From CAJQHK01 sp038142525 (GTDB lineage Bacteria; Pseudomonadota; Alphaproteobacteria; Rickettsiales; UBA1997): a stretch of 64,000 nt of DNA. The stretch covers positions 90,396 to 154,395 of the forward strand of contig JAYQKE010000006.1 in the NCBI GenBank assembly GCA_038142525.1. Reading direction: 5' to 3'. The notes beneath the pieces were generated by a model that did no database searches, was not told where the DNA came from, and was given only the letters and a program-made list of their open reading frames with translations. Position numbers and translations under genes: made by a program. Below, piece after piece: positions 7,945-18,216 of the stretch; the stretch's first letter is position 1; every line of letters starts with the position of its first letter.

Positions 7945-8355
7945 ATGAAAATAATCAGCTATTTATTAATATCTATTTCATTATTTTTAACGACATCTTG
8001 TTATAATAACATTTTTAATAAAGAAGGTGTTAAGAAACAGAAATTTTTATCAAATCATAGTGATATACCATTATTTAAAGATTTTGAAATTGTTGAAAAT
8101 TAAACTTTAGATTTTGATTCACCCTCTGGTAATATATCAAATATTACTTATAGATCATCATCAAAAATAGAAGATATTGTAAAATATTATCAAGAGAATT
8201 TGCCTAATTTGGGTTGGAAAGAAATTGATAAATCAACAAATTATACTTCTTTTTCAAGAGGTGGTGAGATATTAAAAATTTCTTATGATGAATTAGATGG
8301 ATATTTGGATGGATATATTATGGTTAAATTTTTTATTGTAAGGGATAATGTCTAG
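7945..8355 (+). pseudogene. Small lipoprotein with in-frame stop
   Basis: ATG at 7945 starts MKIISYLLISISLFLTTSC, a lipoprotein signal with lipobox LTTSC. The frame is interrupted by TAA at 8101-8103 and then continues for 84 codons in the same frame (TLDFDSPSGNISNITYRSSS onward) to TAG at 8353-8355. The TAA could be one substitution from CAA or GAA. The 3' end overlaps the start of the next gene by 8 bases, as in an operon. Function unknown. The open downstream part suggests a recent nonsense mutation or a sequence error. Confidence 0.6.
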
Positions 8356-10502
8356 GGATATACAGTTAAAAATTAAAAATGATATCGCTTATTTAGTTTT
8401 TAATTTAGCTAATGAAAAAGTTAATAAATTAAGTGAGAGAATATTAGTAAAATTTGATAATATATTAGAAAGGGTTGAAAAAAAATCCAATTTGAAGGCT
8501 CTGGTAATTTCTAGCACTAAAAAAGATATTTTTATTGCAGGTGCCGATATTAATGAAATTAAAGATATTAATAGTAAAAAACTTGCCCTTAAAAAAGTCA
8601 CTGAAGCTCAAAATATTTTATTTAGATTGGAAAATCTTCAAATACCAACAATTTCTTTGATTAATGGTGCTTGTCTTGGTGGTGGGTTAGAGCTGGCCTT
8701 ATCTTGTAAATATAGAATTGCCGTTAAAAATCCTAAAACAAAATTGGGATTACCAGAAGTAAATTTAGGTATATTTCCTGGCTTTGGCGGTACTCAGAGA
8801 TTGCCAAGATTAGTTGGTTTAGAGCAGTCATTAAAAATGATACTTGCTGGTAAGCCAATCGATGCCATCAAATCTTATAAAATTGGTTTGGTTGATACAA
8901 TTATTAATGAGGAATTTCTTGATGATGAAGTTGAACAATTTTTGCAAGAAATATCTAATAATTTAGATAATAAATTTTTAAGGAGAAGAGATAAATTTTC
9001 AAAAAAAAGATTTGTAATTGAAACTTTATTTTTAAAAAAGCATTTAGTTTTTTATTTTGCTCGCAAAAATTTAATCAAAAAAACAAAGAATTTTTATCCA
9101 GCACCTTTAGTCGCTTTGAAGGTTATTAAAGATACTTATAATAAGCGTAACAAAATAGATGGTTGTAAGATAGAAGCTAAAGAATTTTCAAAATTGGTAA
9201 TAGGAAAAATTTCAAAAAATTTAATTCATATATTTTTTGCTAGCGAGGAAGTTAAAAAGAAATATCAGATGAAGGGCTGCAAAAATTTCTAAAGCTGGCT
9301 TATTAGGTGCTGGAATTATGGGTGGTGGCATTGCCTTTATCTTAAGTAAAATTGATATCAGAGTTAGGATGAAGGATATCAATAATGCCGCAATTGCTCT
9401 TGGTTATAAACAATGTTTTAAAATTTATAATCAATTATTAAAAATCAGAAAATTCTCTAAAAGTGCAATATCTCAGAAGATGAATAAAATTGATCATGAT
9501 TTAACTTATGACAATCTTAAAAATTCTGAAATTATAATTGAGGCTATAATTGAAAATATCGATATTAAGAAATCCACCTTTACTGAATTAGAAAAACATG
9601 TAAATAAAAATGCTATTATAGCTAGCAATACATCTTCTCTTTCAATTGATGAAATGTCAAAATCCTTAAAATATCCAGAAAGATTTGCTGGTATGCATTT
9701 TTTTAATCCAGTTAATAGAATGCCATTAGTTGAAGTAATAAGAGGTAAAAAGACGAGTCAAAAAACTATTGATAAGATAGTCTCTCTTACTCTTGATATG
9801 GGTAAAACCCCTATAGTTGTTCAAGATGTTGCTGGATTTTTAGTTAATAGAATTTTATTACCATTTATCAATGAAGCTGGATTTTTATTAGAAGAAGATG
9901 GTGATATTAAAAAAATTGATAAAATTCTTGCTGAATTTGGAATGCCTATGGGACCATTTATTTTATCTGATATTGTGGGAATAGATGTGGGGCACAAGGT
10001 TGCCGTTAGTCTTTTTGAAGCTTATGGCAGAAGAATGAAGGTTTGCCAGATATTGTCAAAAATCTCTGGAGATAAAAAATTACTTGGCAAAAAATCTAAT
10101 TTAGGATTTTATAAATATAGTAAATCTGGCAAAAATTTAGGAATTAATTCAGATATTAAAAATAAGCTAGATAAGATTAGAATTTCTCGTAAAATTTCTG
10201 TTAATAAATTATCAAAAGAAGAAATTATTGAAAGATCAATTTTAATAATGGTTAATGAGGCTAGTAGATGTTTGGAAGAGGGGGTTGTAGAATCTGCAAC
10301 TGAACTTGATATTGCTATGATTTTTGGTACTGGTTTTCCGCCATTTCGTGGTGGCTTATTAAAATATGCTGATGTCATTGGTCCAAAAAGAATAGTTGAA
10401 AAACTAAGAAAATATCAAAAATCTTCCGGTGTAAGATTTACGCCAAGTAAATTATTATTACAAATGGCAAAAAATAATAAAAAATTCTATGACAAAGGAT
10501 AA
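8348..10502 (+). pseudogene. Fatty acid oxidation alpha subunit (enoyl-CoA hydratase / 3-hydroxyacyl-CoA dehydrogenase), one frameshift
   Basis: FadB/FadJ-type bifunctional enzyme of beta-oxidation, hydrating 2-enoyl-CoA and oxidising 3-hydroxyacyl-CoA with NAD. The N-terminal part (8348-9292) is a crotonase domain with FIAGADINE and the oxyanion region GACLGGGLELALS. The C-terminal part has the Rossmann motif LLGAGIMGGGIAF, then HFFNPVNRMPLVEVI and two dehydrogenase C-terminal domains. The halves are in different frames: removing one G from the GGG at 9274-9276 gives a continuous MKAAKISKAGLLGAGIMGGG. The restored protein has about 718 residues, normal for the family. Overlaps coq7 by 14 bases. 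Confidence 0.88.
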
Positions 10503-11016
10503 GATTGACGAGATGATTAGGGTTAATCACGCTGGTGAATATGGTGCAAAAAGAATTTATTCTGGTCAAATAGCTGCTTTAAAAAATTCTAATAAAGAAG
10601 TTGTGGATGTTTTAAAACATATGAAGGAGCAAGAAGATGAGCATTTTGAATATTTTAATAAAAAAATTAATAAGGATAGGGTTAGACCAACATTGATGCA
10701 ACCTGTTTGGAATATTGCCGGTTTTGCCATGGGATATGTTACTGCGAAAATGGGAAAGAAAGCTGCAATGACTTGTACTGTAGCGGTTGAGGAGATTATA
10801 GATTGTCATTATGAAGAGCAACTACGAGAATTAAAAAAAGAGCCAGAGGAAAATAAAGAATTGATAGATAAAATTAAAAAATTTCAAGAAGAAGAATTGG
10901 AGCATAGAGATATTGCTCTTGAAAATAAAGCCGAAGATTTAAAAATATATCAACCATTAAAATTTATTATAGGATCTGCTAGTAAGTTAGCTATTCAAAT
11001 ATCAAAGAAAATTTAA
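10489..11016 (+). CDS. coq7: Demethoxyubiquinone hydroxylase Coq7
   Basis: 175 residues. Coq7 hydroxylates demethoxyubiquinone in ubiquinone synthesis with a carboxylate-bridged di-iron centre. Iron ligands are visible: E in NHAGEYGA, EDEH (E and H), the VAVEEIIDCHY segment (E) and the EEELEHRDIA segment (E and H). The start is the ATG inside the end of the upstream gene. Membrane association would be through the helix around MQPVWNIAGFAMGYVTA. Intact. Confidence 0.95.
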   Translation: MTKDKIDEMIRVNHAGEYGAKRIYSGQIAALKNSNKEVVDVLKHMKEQEDEHFEYFNKKINKDRVRPTLMQPVWNIAGFAMGYVTAKMGKKAAMTCTVAVEEIIDCHYEEQLRELKKEPEENKELIDKIKKFQEEELEHRDIALENKAEDLKIYQPLKFIIGSASKLAIQISKKI

Positions 11017-11018
11017 TA

Positions 11019-13171
11019 ATGTCAGAATTTTTATTGGAAATCTTTTGTGAAGAAATTCCAGCTAGAATGCAAAAAAGGCTATTGCTGATTTTGAAAAAAT
11101 TTTTTGTGATTTTTTTACAGAAAATGATATAATATATGAAGCAGAAGAAATATCATCATTTATATCACCAAATAGAATGGTTTTTTTAGCCAAAAATATT
11201 CCTGATATAAAGATTACCTCAGAAATTGAAAGATTTGGACCTAAAATAAATGCTAATCAAAGTGCTATTGATGGTTTTTTAAAGTCAGTAGGATTAAAAA
11301 ATGTTTCTGATTTGGATATTAGGGTTAAAAATAATATGGAATATTATCATACTAAGATTCCTAAGAAAAAAATTGAAATATTTGACCTTTTGCAAAAAAA
11401 ACTTCCTGATTTGATGAAGGGAATGTCTTTAAAATGGCCAAAGACTATGAGGTGGCATGGTAAAGATTCCAATGAGGATTATTGGATCAGGCCAATTAGA
11501 AATATTTTAGCAATTTTTGATCAGAAATTAGTTAAATTTGAATTTGCCAATTTAGCATCTAAAAATTCAATAATCATACTTAATAAGAGGGTTAAAATTG
11601 AGAATTTTAATTCCTATAAAGATAAATTATTAGAGAAAAATATTATTTTTGATCATAATCAAAGAAAAGAGATAATATATAATAATATAGAAAAGATTTG
11701 TGAAGATAGGCATATAGATATAATAGAAAATCCTCATAATAGTCATTTAATGAATGAAATTATTGGACTTACTACATCTCCTAATATTATGGTTGGGAAA
11801 ATTGATGATGAGTTTCTAGATTTGCCCCCAGAAATTTTAGTTTTAACAATCAAAAGTCATCAAAAATACCTTTGTACTGAAGATAAATATAGAAATTTAG
11901 CGCCATATTTTATTTTTGTCAGTGATATTGATTGTAAAAATAATGATAAAATTATTCTTGATAATGAAAAGGTTTTAAGGGCCAGGTTAAGTGATGCTGA
12001 ATTTTTTATAAAGGAAGATGAGAAGATAGAATTTGCTGATAGAACTACATTACTTAAAAATATTATATTTCATGAAAAGCTAGATTCGCTTTTTAATAAA
12101 GTTTCTAGAATCAGCGCTATGAATAAATTTATGTCAATATGGGTTCCGCATTCTGATATGTCCATTTTGGAACAAATATCTTTATTATGTAAAAATGATT
12201 TAACCACCAAGGCAGTATCCGAATTTCCAGAATTACAAGGTATGATCGGTAGTTATTATTGTAAAAAAGCTAATATTGATCACAGAATATGTAATGCAAT
12301 ATCAGAGCAATATATGCCAGTTGGTGCTAGTGATGCTTTACCTATGACTAATCATGGGCAATTATTGGCAATATCAGATAAGTTAGATACAATTAGTGGT
12401 TTATTTTTAATAAATCAAAAACAAAGCAGCTCGAAAGATCCTATGGGGGTTAGAAGAATGGCTATAGGTATTATTAATATTATCCTTCATAATGACCTTC
12501 ATATTCCTTTAAAGATTATTATTGATAAATCTTTATCATTATTTCCAAATTCTATTATATTAAATAATAATCCTGAGATTAACTCAAAAAACATCTTGTC
12601 TTTTAAAAAGAAATTATCTCTTGAAATTATCAGTTTCTTTTTAGACAGGTTAAAATTTATTTTAAAAGATGATAAATCTATTAATCCTAAAATAGTTAAT
12701 GAAGTTGCCAGATCTTATGAATTTCAATTAAAAAATAACAAACAAAGGAAATATAACTTAATTGATTTTGTAAATAGAGTTAGGTTTATTAATGATTTTG
12801 TTAAAAATAGTGAGAATGAATCAATTATTAATTCTTATAAAAGAGTAGCAAATATTGTAAATATTGAGGAAAATAAATCAGGAGAGAGTCTTAATACTCA
12901 AATGAAGGGTAGAATTTTTCTTAGAACAAGATATGAGAGAATTTTGGATAATCAGACCAGAAGAATTTATAAAAAAATAGAAAAATTATCTAAAACCCAT
13001 AAATATCAAGAATGCTATCACTTATTAAGAATTTTAGAAAAACCGTTAGAAAATTTCTTTGATCATGTTACTATTAATGTTGATAATAAAAGCACCAGGA
13101 TAAAAAGATTGACATTGCTTGCTAGAATTAAATATCTTTTTGAAAATATCTTTGATTTTTCTAAGATTTAA
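11019..13171 (+). pseudogene. glyS: Glycyl-tRNA synthetase beta subunit, one frameshift
   Basis: Beta chain of the bacterial alpha2beta2 glycyl-tRNA synthetase. From ATG 11019 the N-terminus reads MSEFLLEIFCEEIPARMQK, the classical GlyS start. After the six-A run at 11071-11076 the frame must change (one A missing) to continue IADFEKIFCDFF and on into the long open frame, which contains SPNRMVFLAKNIPD and ends at 13171. Restored length is about 717 residues, normal. The alpha subunit glyQ is not in this window although the two are often adjacent. The gene is essential and the rest is undamaged, so a sequence error or slippage rescue is likelier than loss. Confidence 0.88.
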
Positions 13172-13330
13172 TAATTTTGGTATTGTTAATTTATTATAAA
13201 TTTTCCTGATAAGTAGATTTTTAATAAAAATATTTATTTTAAATTAATTAATTGTAAATTACTCGGAATTTTCTTCAAAAATTCTTATACAAAAGTCTCT
13301 TTAGAGGTAGGAAATGAGTGAGTATTGTGG

Positions 13331-14229
13331 TTAAGAATTTAGTTTTAAAATATGGTTGATATAGATTGTGCCACCAAGAGCATTTTTTTGACCAATTTTA
13401 TATTCTCCACCCCTGGCAATGGGATATTTAAAATTATTAGCGAATATTGTGAAGCCAAAATTATTTTGAAAAGAAAAATTATTATCAAATAGATCTATAT
13501 CTATTTTGGTATTTTTATATTTTGATTCTAGTTTTTCTTTTAATATTAATATTTTTTTAATATTTTCTTTTCAGATTCTAGATTTTTTTTATTTATTAAC
13601 TCTTCATCAAAATTATTTAGGGTAATTTTTAATAAAATATCGGCAAATTTTTCTCCATATTTTTTTATATTAATAATATCTTTTTCCTCTATAGATTTTA
13701 TTAAATTTTTAGGTTCGGTAACATTTAATTTTGTAATTAATCTTGATAAAATGCCGGGAACTGAAAAACTAATAATATTATCTTCAATGCCCAATTTATT
13801 TAGGATTTTTAATATTAAGTCAATTATGTAGAAATTAACATTTGGTGATTTTGGTGATATAATTTCAATACCCGCTTGGGTTAGTTGTCTTTCATAGAAT
13901 AGATCTTTATTTTCAGATTTTAAGACATCGCCAATATAAGATAATTTTAATTCTGAGTTGATATCGGAGAATTTAGTTTCAACTAATCTAATAATTTGTG
14001 GAGTAATATCATTTCTGACTTTAAGGAATTTTTTGGATAAAATATCCATTGCTTTAAAGGAGTCATCATCAATTTTATCATCAAATTCTAATAAAGGAGT
14101 TTTGATAATATTAAAATTTTCATTTTGAAATGAGTCTTTAATGACTTGAATAATTTTTTCGTTTTTTTTGGCCTCATCACCTATTAAATCATAAAATCCA
14201 ACTGGTAAGAGATAATCTTTATTTATCAT
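13331..14229 (-). pseudogene. ATP phosphoribosyltransferase regulatory subunit-like protein (HisZ, class II aaRS-like), frameshift
   Basis: The first 227 or so residues (MINKDYLLPVGFYDLIGDEAKK, then RNDITPQIIRLVET, the class II motif 2 region) resemble HisZ, a catalytically inactive histidyl-tRNA synthetase paralogue. The frame breaks at the seven-T run 13552-13558. One extra base restores a C-terminus containing YPIARGGEYKIG, the counterpart of the HisZ/HisS GG-(R)-Y segment, ending at 13331. Start set at the ATG 14227-14229, after the aas stop. No other his genes are visible here, so a role in histidine synthesis is not supported. A degraded synthetase-like protein is the alternative. Confidence 0.65.
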
Positions 14230-14239
14230 AATTTTTAGT

Positions 14240-16353
14240 TTAAACTCCGCCAAATTTTTCTAATTGGGTATAGTCAATTTTTCCTGTATTGAGGATAGGG
14301 ATGTTTTTTCTATATTCAATATTTCGTGGTGCAAAAATTGTGCCTATATTTTGTTCTTTAAATAATTTGGTAATTTTGTCTTTAGTTAGCTCTTTGTCAT
14401 CAGTAAATAAGATAAGATTTTCCTGAGAATCTTTATTAATAAGCGAAATTACAGCGTGATTTTTTCTGGTGATATTTTTCTAATATAAGATTCAACTAAA
14501 TTTAGCGAAACCATTTCACCAGCAATTTTAATAAATCTTTTGACACGGCCAGTAATTATCAAATAATCTTCTGAATCAATTTTAACTACATCTCCCATAT
14601 CGTGATATTGTTTGGCTTTTTTGATTTTATCTGAATTTTTAGGATCTAAATAGCCTGCCATTACATTATCAGCTTTGATAAGCAATTTACCTCCTTCTGA
14701 GATATTTTCTATTTTTTCTATTTTATGAGTAATTTTTGGTAATAATTTGCCTATTGTACCAAATTTATTATATCTTGCTGTATTCAAAGATATAACGGGC
14801 GAAGTTTCTGTTGCACCATAGCCTTCTAATATTCTTAGACCAAATTTTTCAAAATAGATATTTTTAGTTTCTGAAGTAATTTTTTCTGCTCCAGCAAAAA
14901 TATATCTAACCGAAGAGAAGTCCAAATTATCAGCAAATTCACTATATTTTTTTAAGAAATAATTGGTACCAAACATAATAGTTGCTTTGAAATGATAAAT
15001 TAAATTTGGAATTTTATTATAATGAATAGGAGAGGGGTAAAAATAGGTTGTAACGCCAGAAAAAATAGGCAATAGTGAGCCAATAACCAAACCAAATGAA
15101 TGAAAAATTGGTAAAGAGTTAAAAGCTTTATCTGACATATTAAAATCAATGATGGATTTTAATTGTGCAATATTACTATTGATATTTTTGTGTGTTAGGG
15201 CTACTGCCTTAGGATTACCCTCCGATCCTGAGGTAAATAAAATTATGGCCGTATCTATGGCTTTGCTTTTATTAATTTTATCCAGATATTTTGTAATGCA
15301 TTTAGAGCGAAAAAGAGCTTTGATTTTGTCTGTGATGAAAATTGTATTTTTAACATCTTCAAGATAAATAATTTTGATATTTTTTTCTGTAGCTAATTGT
15401 ATAAATTGTTCCAAACCAGCCTTTTTAATAAAGGTTTTTGAAGAATAGATATATTTTAATCCAGAATTTAAGCTAGAATTAATCAATCTTTCACATCCTC
15501 CAGAGAAATTTAAAATTGCTGGAATTTTGCCAATTAATTGTAAGGCGAAAAAAGTGACCATTGAGGCTGAGATATTTGGTAGTAATAATCCAATTTTTGT
15601 TTCTGATTTCACCTCCTTTGCTATTTTTTCTCCCAATAAAATTGCTCCAATAATTAATTTATTATAGTTGATATTGGTTTGGTTAAAATCAGTTATAATA
15701 ATTTTGTTTTTGGTATTATTTTTAGCTTCAATTAATTTATAAAATAGAATTTCATCCTTTGTGATAGAGTCATAATAATTTTCTGACATTATTTGAAAAA
15801 GCTTTTGTTTGGCAGATTTTCTATTTTCTTTCCAAGTTAGTTTTTTATCTAATGTAATTTTTTGCTCTTTTGAGAGGTGGATATTAATTTTAGTAAATAT
15901 TTTTTTTCTAAGATCGGGGATTTTTTTAGCAAAAATTGAGCTTTGTGTACCATTAATGGTAATTGGAATAATTTTGGAATTGGTTTTTTGTGTTATTATA
16001 ATACTATCTTCATAAATTTTGGCAATAGAGCCTTGATAATTTGGTATAGATTCAGGAAATATTAGGCAGTTTTGGCCATTTTTTTTTTTTTTGATTAATT
16101 TGATTATATTTGAAGATTTTTTTCGATCTATTAAATAGATATTGAATATTTTAAAGAGAAGATTGAGTAAGAAGTTGGAGTTTATTGGTTTAGCTACAGC
16201 GATAATTGGTTTTTTTGGCAAAAAGGATGCGTAGATGAAAATATCTAAATATGAGGTAAAGTTTGAAATGAAAAGGGTGTTTTTTTTAGAGTTGGTATAG
16301 TAATTTAGATTGTTTATTTTGATTTTAAAAAATAATTTGAGTAAATATTTCAT
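14240..16353 (-). pseudogene. aas: Bifunctional acyltransferase / acyl-ACP synthetase (Aas-like), frameshift near the 3' end
   Basis: Aas reacylates lysophospholipids with fatty acids it activates by ATP. The N-terminal PlsC-like domain (residues 1-165) is followed by an AMP-forming ligase with LFTSGSEGNPKAVALTHKN and EGYGATETSPVISL, then DMGDV and ITGRVKRFIKIAGE. The ligase frame ends early at 14449; one added base in the six-T run 14460-14465 restores about 70 further residues including IPILNTGKIDY, the usual Aas end, to TAA at 14240. In the acyltransferase HX4D motif the histidine is phenylalanine (SNFTSYLD), so acyl transfer may be lost. Part of the dsbD-to-hisZ leftward gene string. Confidence 0.8.
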
Positions 16354-16395
16354 GATTTTTTTAAAATAATCCTCACCAAAGTAACTAGAGAATTC

Positions 16396-17007
16396 TTAAT
16401 AATATAAAATTAAATTATTATTCTTAAATTCATATTTTTTGAGCCTATTTAAAAAGGTCATTCCAAGTAGTGAAATGCTCATTTCTGACGACATAACAGA
16501 TGCTGAGACCCTTTTAAATTTGACATTATTAACAATTAAATGTTTCAAAGTAATTGATGCACCATAGGCTTTGCCATTAGCTGTATGATAAATTTTATTA
16601 AATTTTACTTTTTTTAAATTTATGCCTATTTTTTGGGCGTCGCTTAAGCTAAGTGCAATATCACTAGCTCCAGTGTCGACTAGGAATTTAATTTTTTGAC
16701 CATTAATTATGGTATTTAAATAAAAATGACCATCTTGAGCTTGAGTTAGGGTAATGGAGCCATATTTTGCCTTATGTGTTGATGATCCTGGTATTAATTC
16801 ACGAGCTACTTTCTCTTTGATATTGTTTAATTCATAGCGATAGCTATATCCAATAATGACAATTAATGCTATGATAGCCCAGATGGATATATATTTTATA
16901 ATGGTAAAGAAGCCTTTTTTGTTGTGGGCTAGAAAATTTAATATTAGGAAGAAAAGTATTAGAGCTAAATATATCAAATTAGGATAATCTGATAATATAT
17001 TATTCAT
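16396..17007 (-). CDS. Retropepsin-like aspartic protease (APRc type, TIGR02281)
   Basis: 203 residues. Two N-terminal hydrophobic segments (about 10-30 and 36-56) anchor a C-terminal single-lobe aspartic protease domain with the catalytic FLVDTGASDIAL near residue 123 and a later hydrophobic SLLGMTFLNRL, the psi-loop partner. One lobe means it must dimerise like retroviral protease. The rickettsial homologue APRc is a membrane-bound protease implicated in processing autotransporter adhesins; that role is inferred here. Its start coincides with the xseB stop (1-base overlap). Confidence 0.88.
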   Translation of the reverse strand: MNNILSDYPNLIYLALILFFLILNFLAHNKKGFFTIIKYISIWAIIALIVIIGYSYRYELNNIKEKVARELIPGSSTHKAKYGSITLTQAQDGHFYLNTIINGQKIKFLVDTGASDIALSLSDAQKIGINLKKVKFNKIYHTANGKAYGASITLKHLIVNNVKFKRVSASVMSSEMSISLLGMTFLNRLKKYEFKNNNLILYY

Positions 17008-17228
17008 TATTTTTGATCTTCAAGAATATTAACTACTTCCATTTTAGCATCGGCAATTTTTTTATTACAAAATTCTTTTAGTAAATTACCTTCCTTATAT
17101 AGAGATACCATATCTTCAAGACTGGCTTTGCCCGATGAAAGGTCAGAAACAATTTCTTCCAACCTTTTCATGGCGGTTTCAAATTTCATATTTGATAAAT
17201 CTATTTCCTTTTCTTTATTTTCTGTCAT
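17007..17228 (-). CDS. xseB: Exodeoxyribonuclease VII small subunit
   Basis: 73 residues with the XseB helical pair: FETAMKRLEEIVSDLSSG and ASLEDMVSLYKEGNLLKEF. It forms the multi-copy small subunit that binds XseA for single-strand DNA degradation. Overlaps doxX by 14 bases upstream and touches the protease gene downstream. xseA is not in the window. Confidence 0.93.
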   Translation of the reverse strand: MTENKEKEIDLSNMKFETAMKRLEEIVSDLSSGKASLEDMVSLYKEGNLLKEFCNKKIADAKMEVVNILEDQK

Positions 17229-17673
17229 TTTTTTTCAGTAAATTTGTTAATAGATAATCGATAGATAATCTGCCCGCGCCATATATTGTAAGAGTTAATA
17301 ATAAAAATAACCAATAGAAATGATCATTATGTTCTATGACCAATGTTTGTATGACTATTGTCATGGCAATAAAGGGTAGGGTAGACAATCTAGTTAAAAA
17401 ACCAGCAAAAATCAATATACTACAGACTAATTCAAAAAATGTTGCTAAAAAGGCCATTAATGTTGGTGAAAAAAATGGAATGGCATATTCATAAGTAAAG
17501 AGAATGATCTGAGTATCGAAATCTGCTATTTTAACTAAACTGGCCTTTAAAAAAATTAATCCTATCCAAACCCTAATGCTTAATAATAAAAGATCAGATA
17601 GATAATTTTTAAAGAAAGATATTTGTTTATTATATATCTCTATTAGGCAATTATAGCTTTTAAGAAAATTCAT
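17215..17673 (-). CDS. DoxX family membrane protein
   Basis: 152 residues with four predicted membrane helices. The DoxX pattern is RVWIGLIFLKASLVKIAD in the first helix and FFELVCSILIFAGFLTRLS in the third. DoxX proteins are poorly understood membrane proteins connected with respiratory or redox stress and quinone or thiosulfate metabolism. Its 4-base overlap with ialB and place in the dsbD string fit an envelope redox role; this is inference. Confidence 0.85.
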   Translation of the reverse strand: MNFLKSYNCLIEIYNKQISFFKNYLSDLLLLSIRVWIGLIFLKASLVKIADFDTQIILFTYEYAIPFFSPTLMAFLATFFELVCSILIFAGFLTRLSTLPFIAMTIVIQTLVIEHNDHFYWLFLLLTLTIYGAGRLSIDYLLTNLLKKNDRK

Positions 17674-18216
17674 AATTTATTACAGATTTGCGTTATTTTA
17701 TGATAGGCTTGATTAAATCCATCTAAAGAATATTGATCTTTAGAATATCTACCATATTTATTGATAGCATATATTTCAAGAAAATTATTTTTTTTCATTT
17801 CCTTAACGATATCTAGATCTTGAGATATATTATAAGACCAAGCTAAATTTTCAAAGGTAAAGATATTAAATTTTTTATCTTTGAAAGATATTTGAACTTC
17901 TGAATTATTTTGAAATGTAAAGCCGGCTGATATTGTTATTTCAACATTATTATTTTCAATAGATTTTACTAGGAAATAGGGCCTCTTTCTTGTTCTGTAA
18001 TTTCCTGTACTTTTTTTTTGGTATAGAAAAAATGTAGCAAATTTTACGTTTCTGGCTTCTATCGATATAAAATTGCCAATCTTTAAAAGATGCCTTAGCT
18101 TCTGGACCAAATTTGTCATTGGGATTATTTAAAATTTCATTAAAATTTGATTCTGCAGCCAAAGTAGTTTTACTTATGATAAGCAGAATAATGGCAATTT
18201 TAGTAATTAGTCTCAT
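17670..18216 (-). pseudogene. Invasion-associated locus B (IalB) family protein, one frameshift
   Basis: N-terminal signal peptide (MRLITKIAIILLIISKTTLA) then FKDWQFYIDRSQKRKICYIFS in the first frame. After the nine-T run at 18011-18019 the expected STGNYRTRKRPYFLV continues in another frame, with FTFENLAWSYN and YSLDGFNQAYHKITQICNK, the full IalB pattern ending at a conserved Cys. The IalB family is periplasmic or exported; in Bartonella it was linked to erythrocyte invasion, but the family is widespread and its biochemical role is unclear. The long T run is an obvious slippage or sequencing-error site. Confidence 0.85.

Noticed and set aside
8389..8601. Antisense open frame inside the enoyl-CoA hydratase region
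   Set aside because: Shadow frame of a well-supported gene with no start signal of its own; the same holds for antisense frames in aas, purA, thrS, dnaN and the helicase.
13172..13330. Partial likeness to the 120-bp repeat (AATTACTCGGAATTTTC near 13257)
   Set aside because: Similarity covers only about 30 bases with several changes; not enough to call a third copy.
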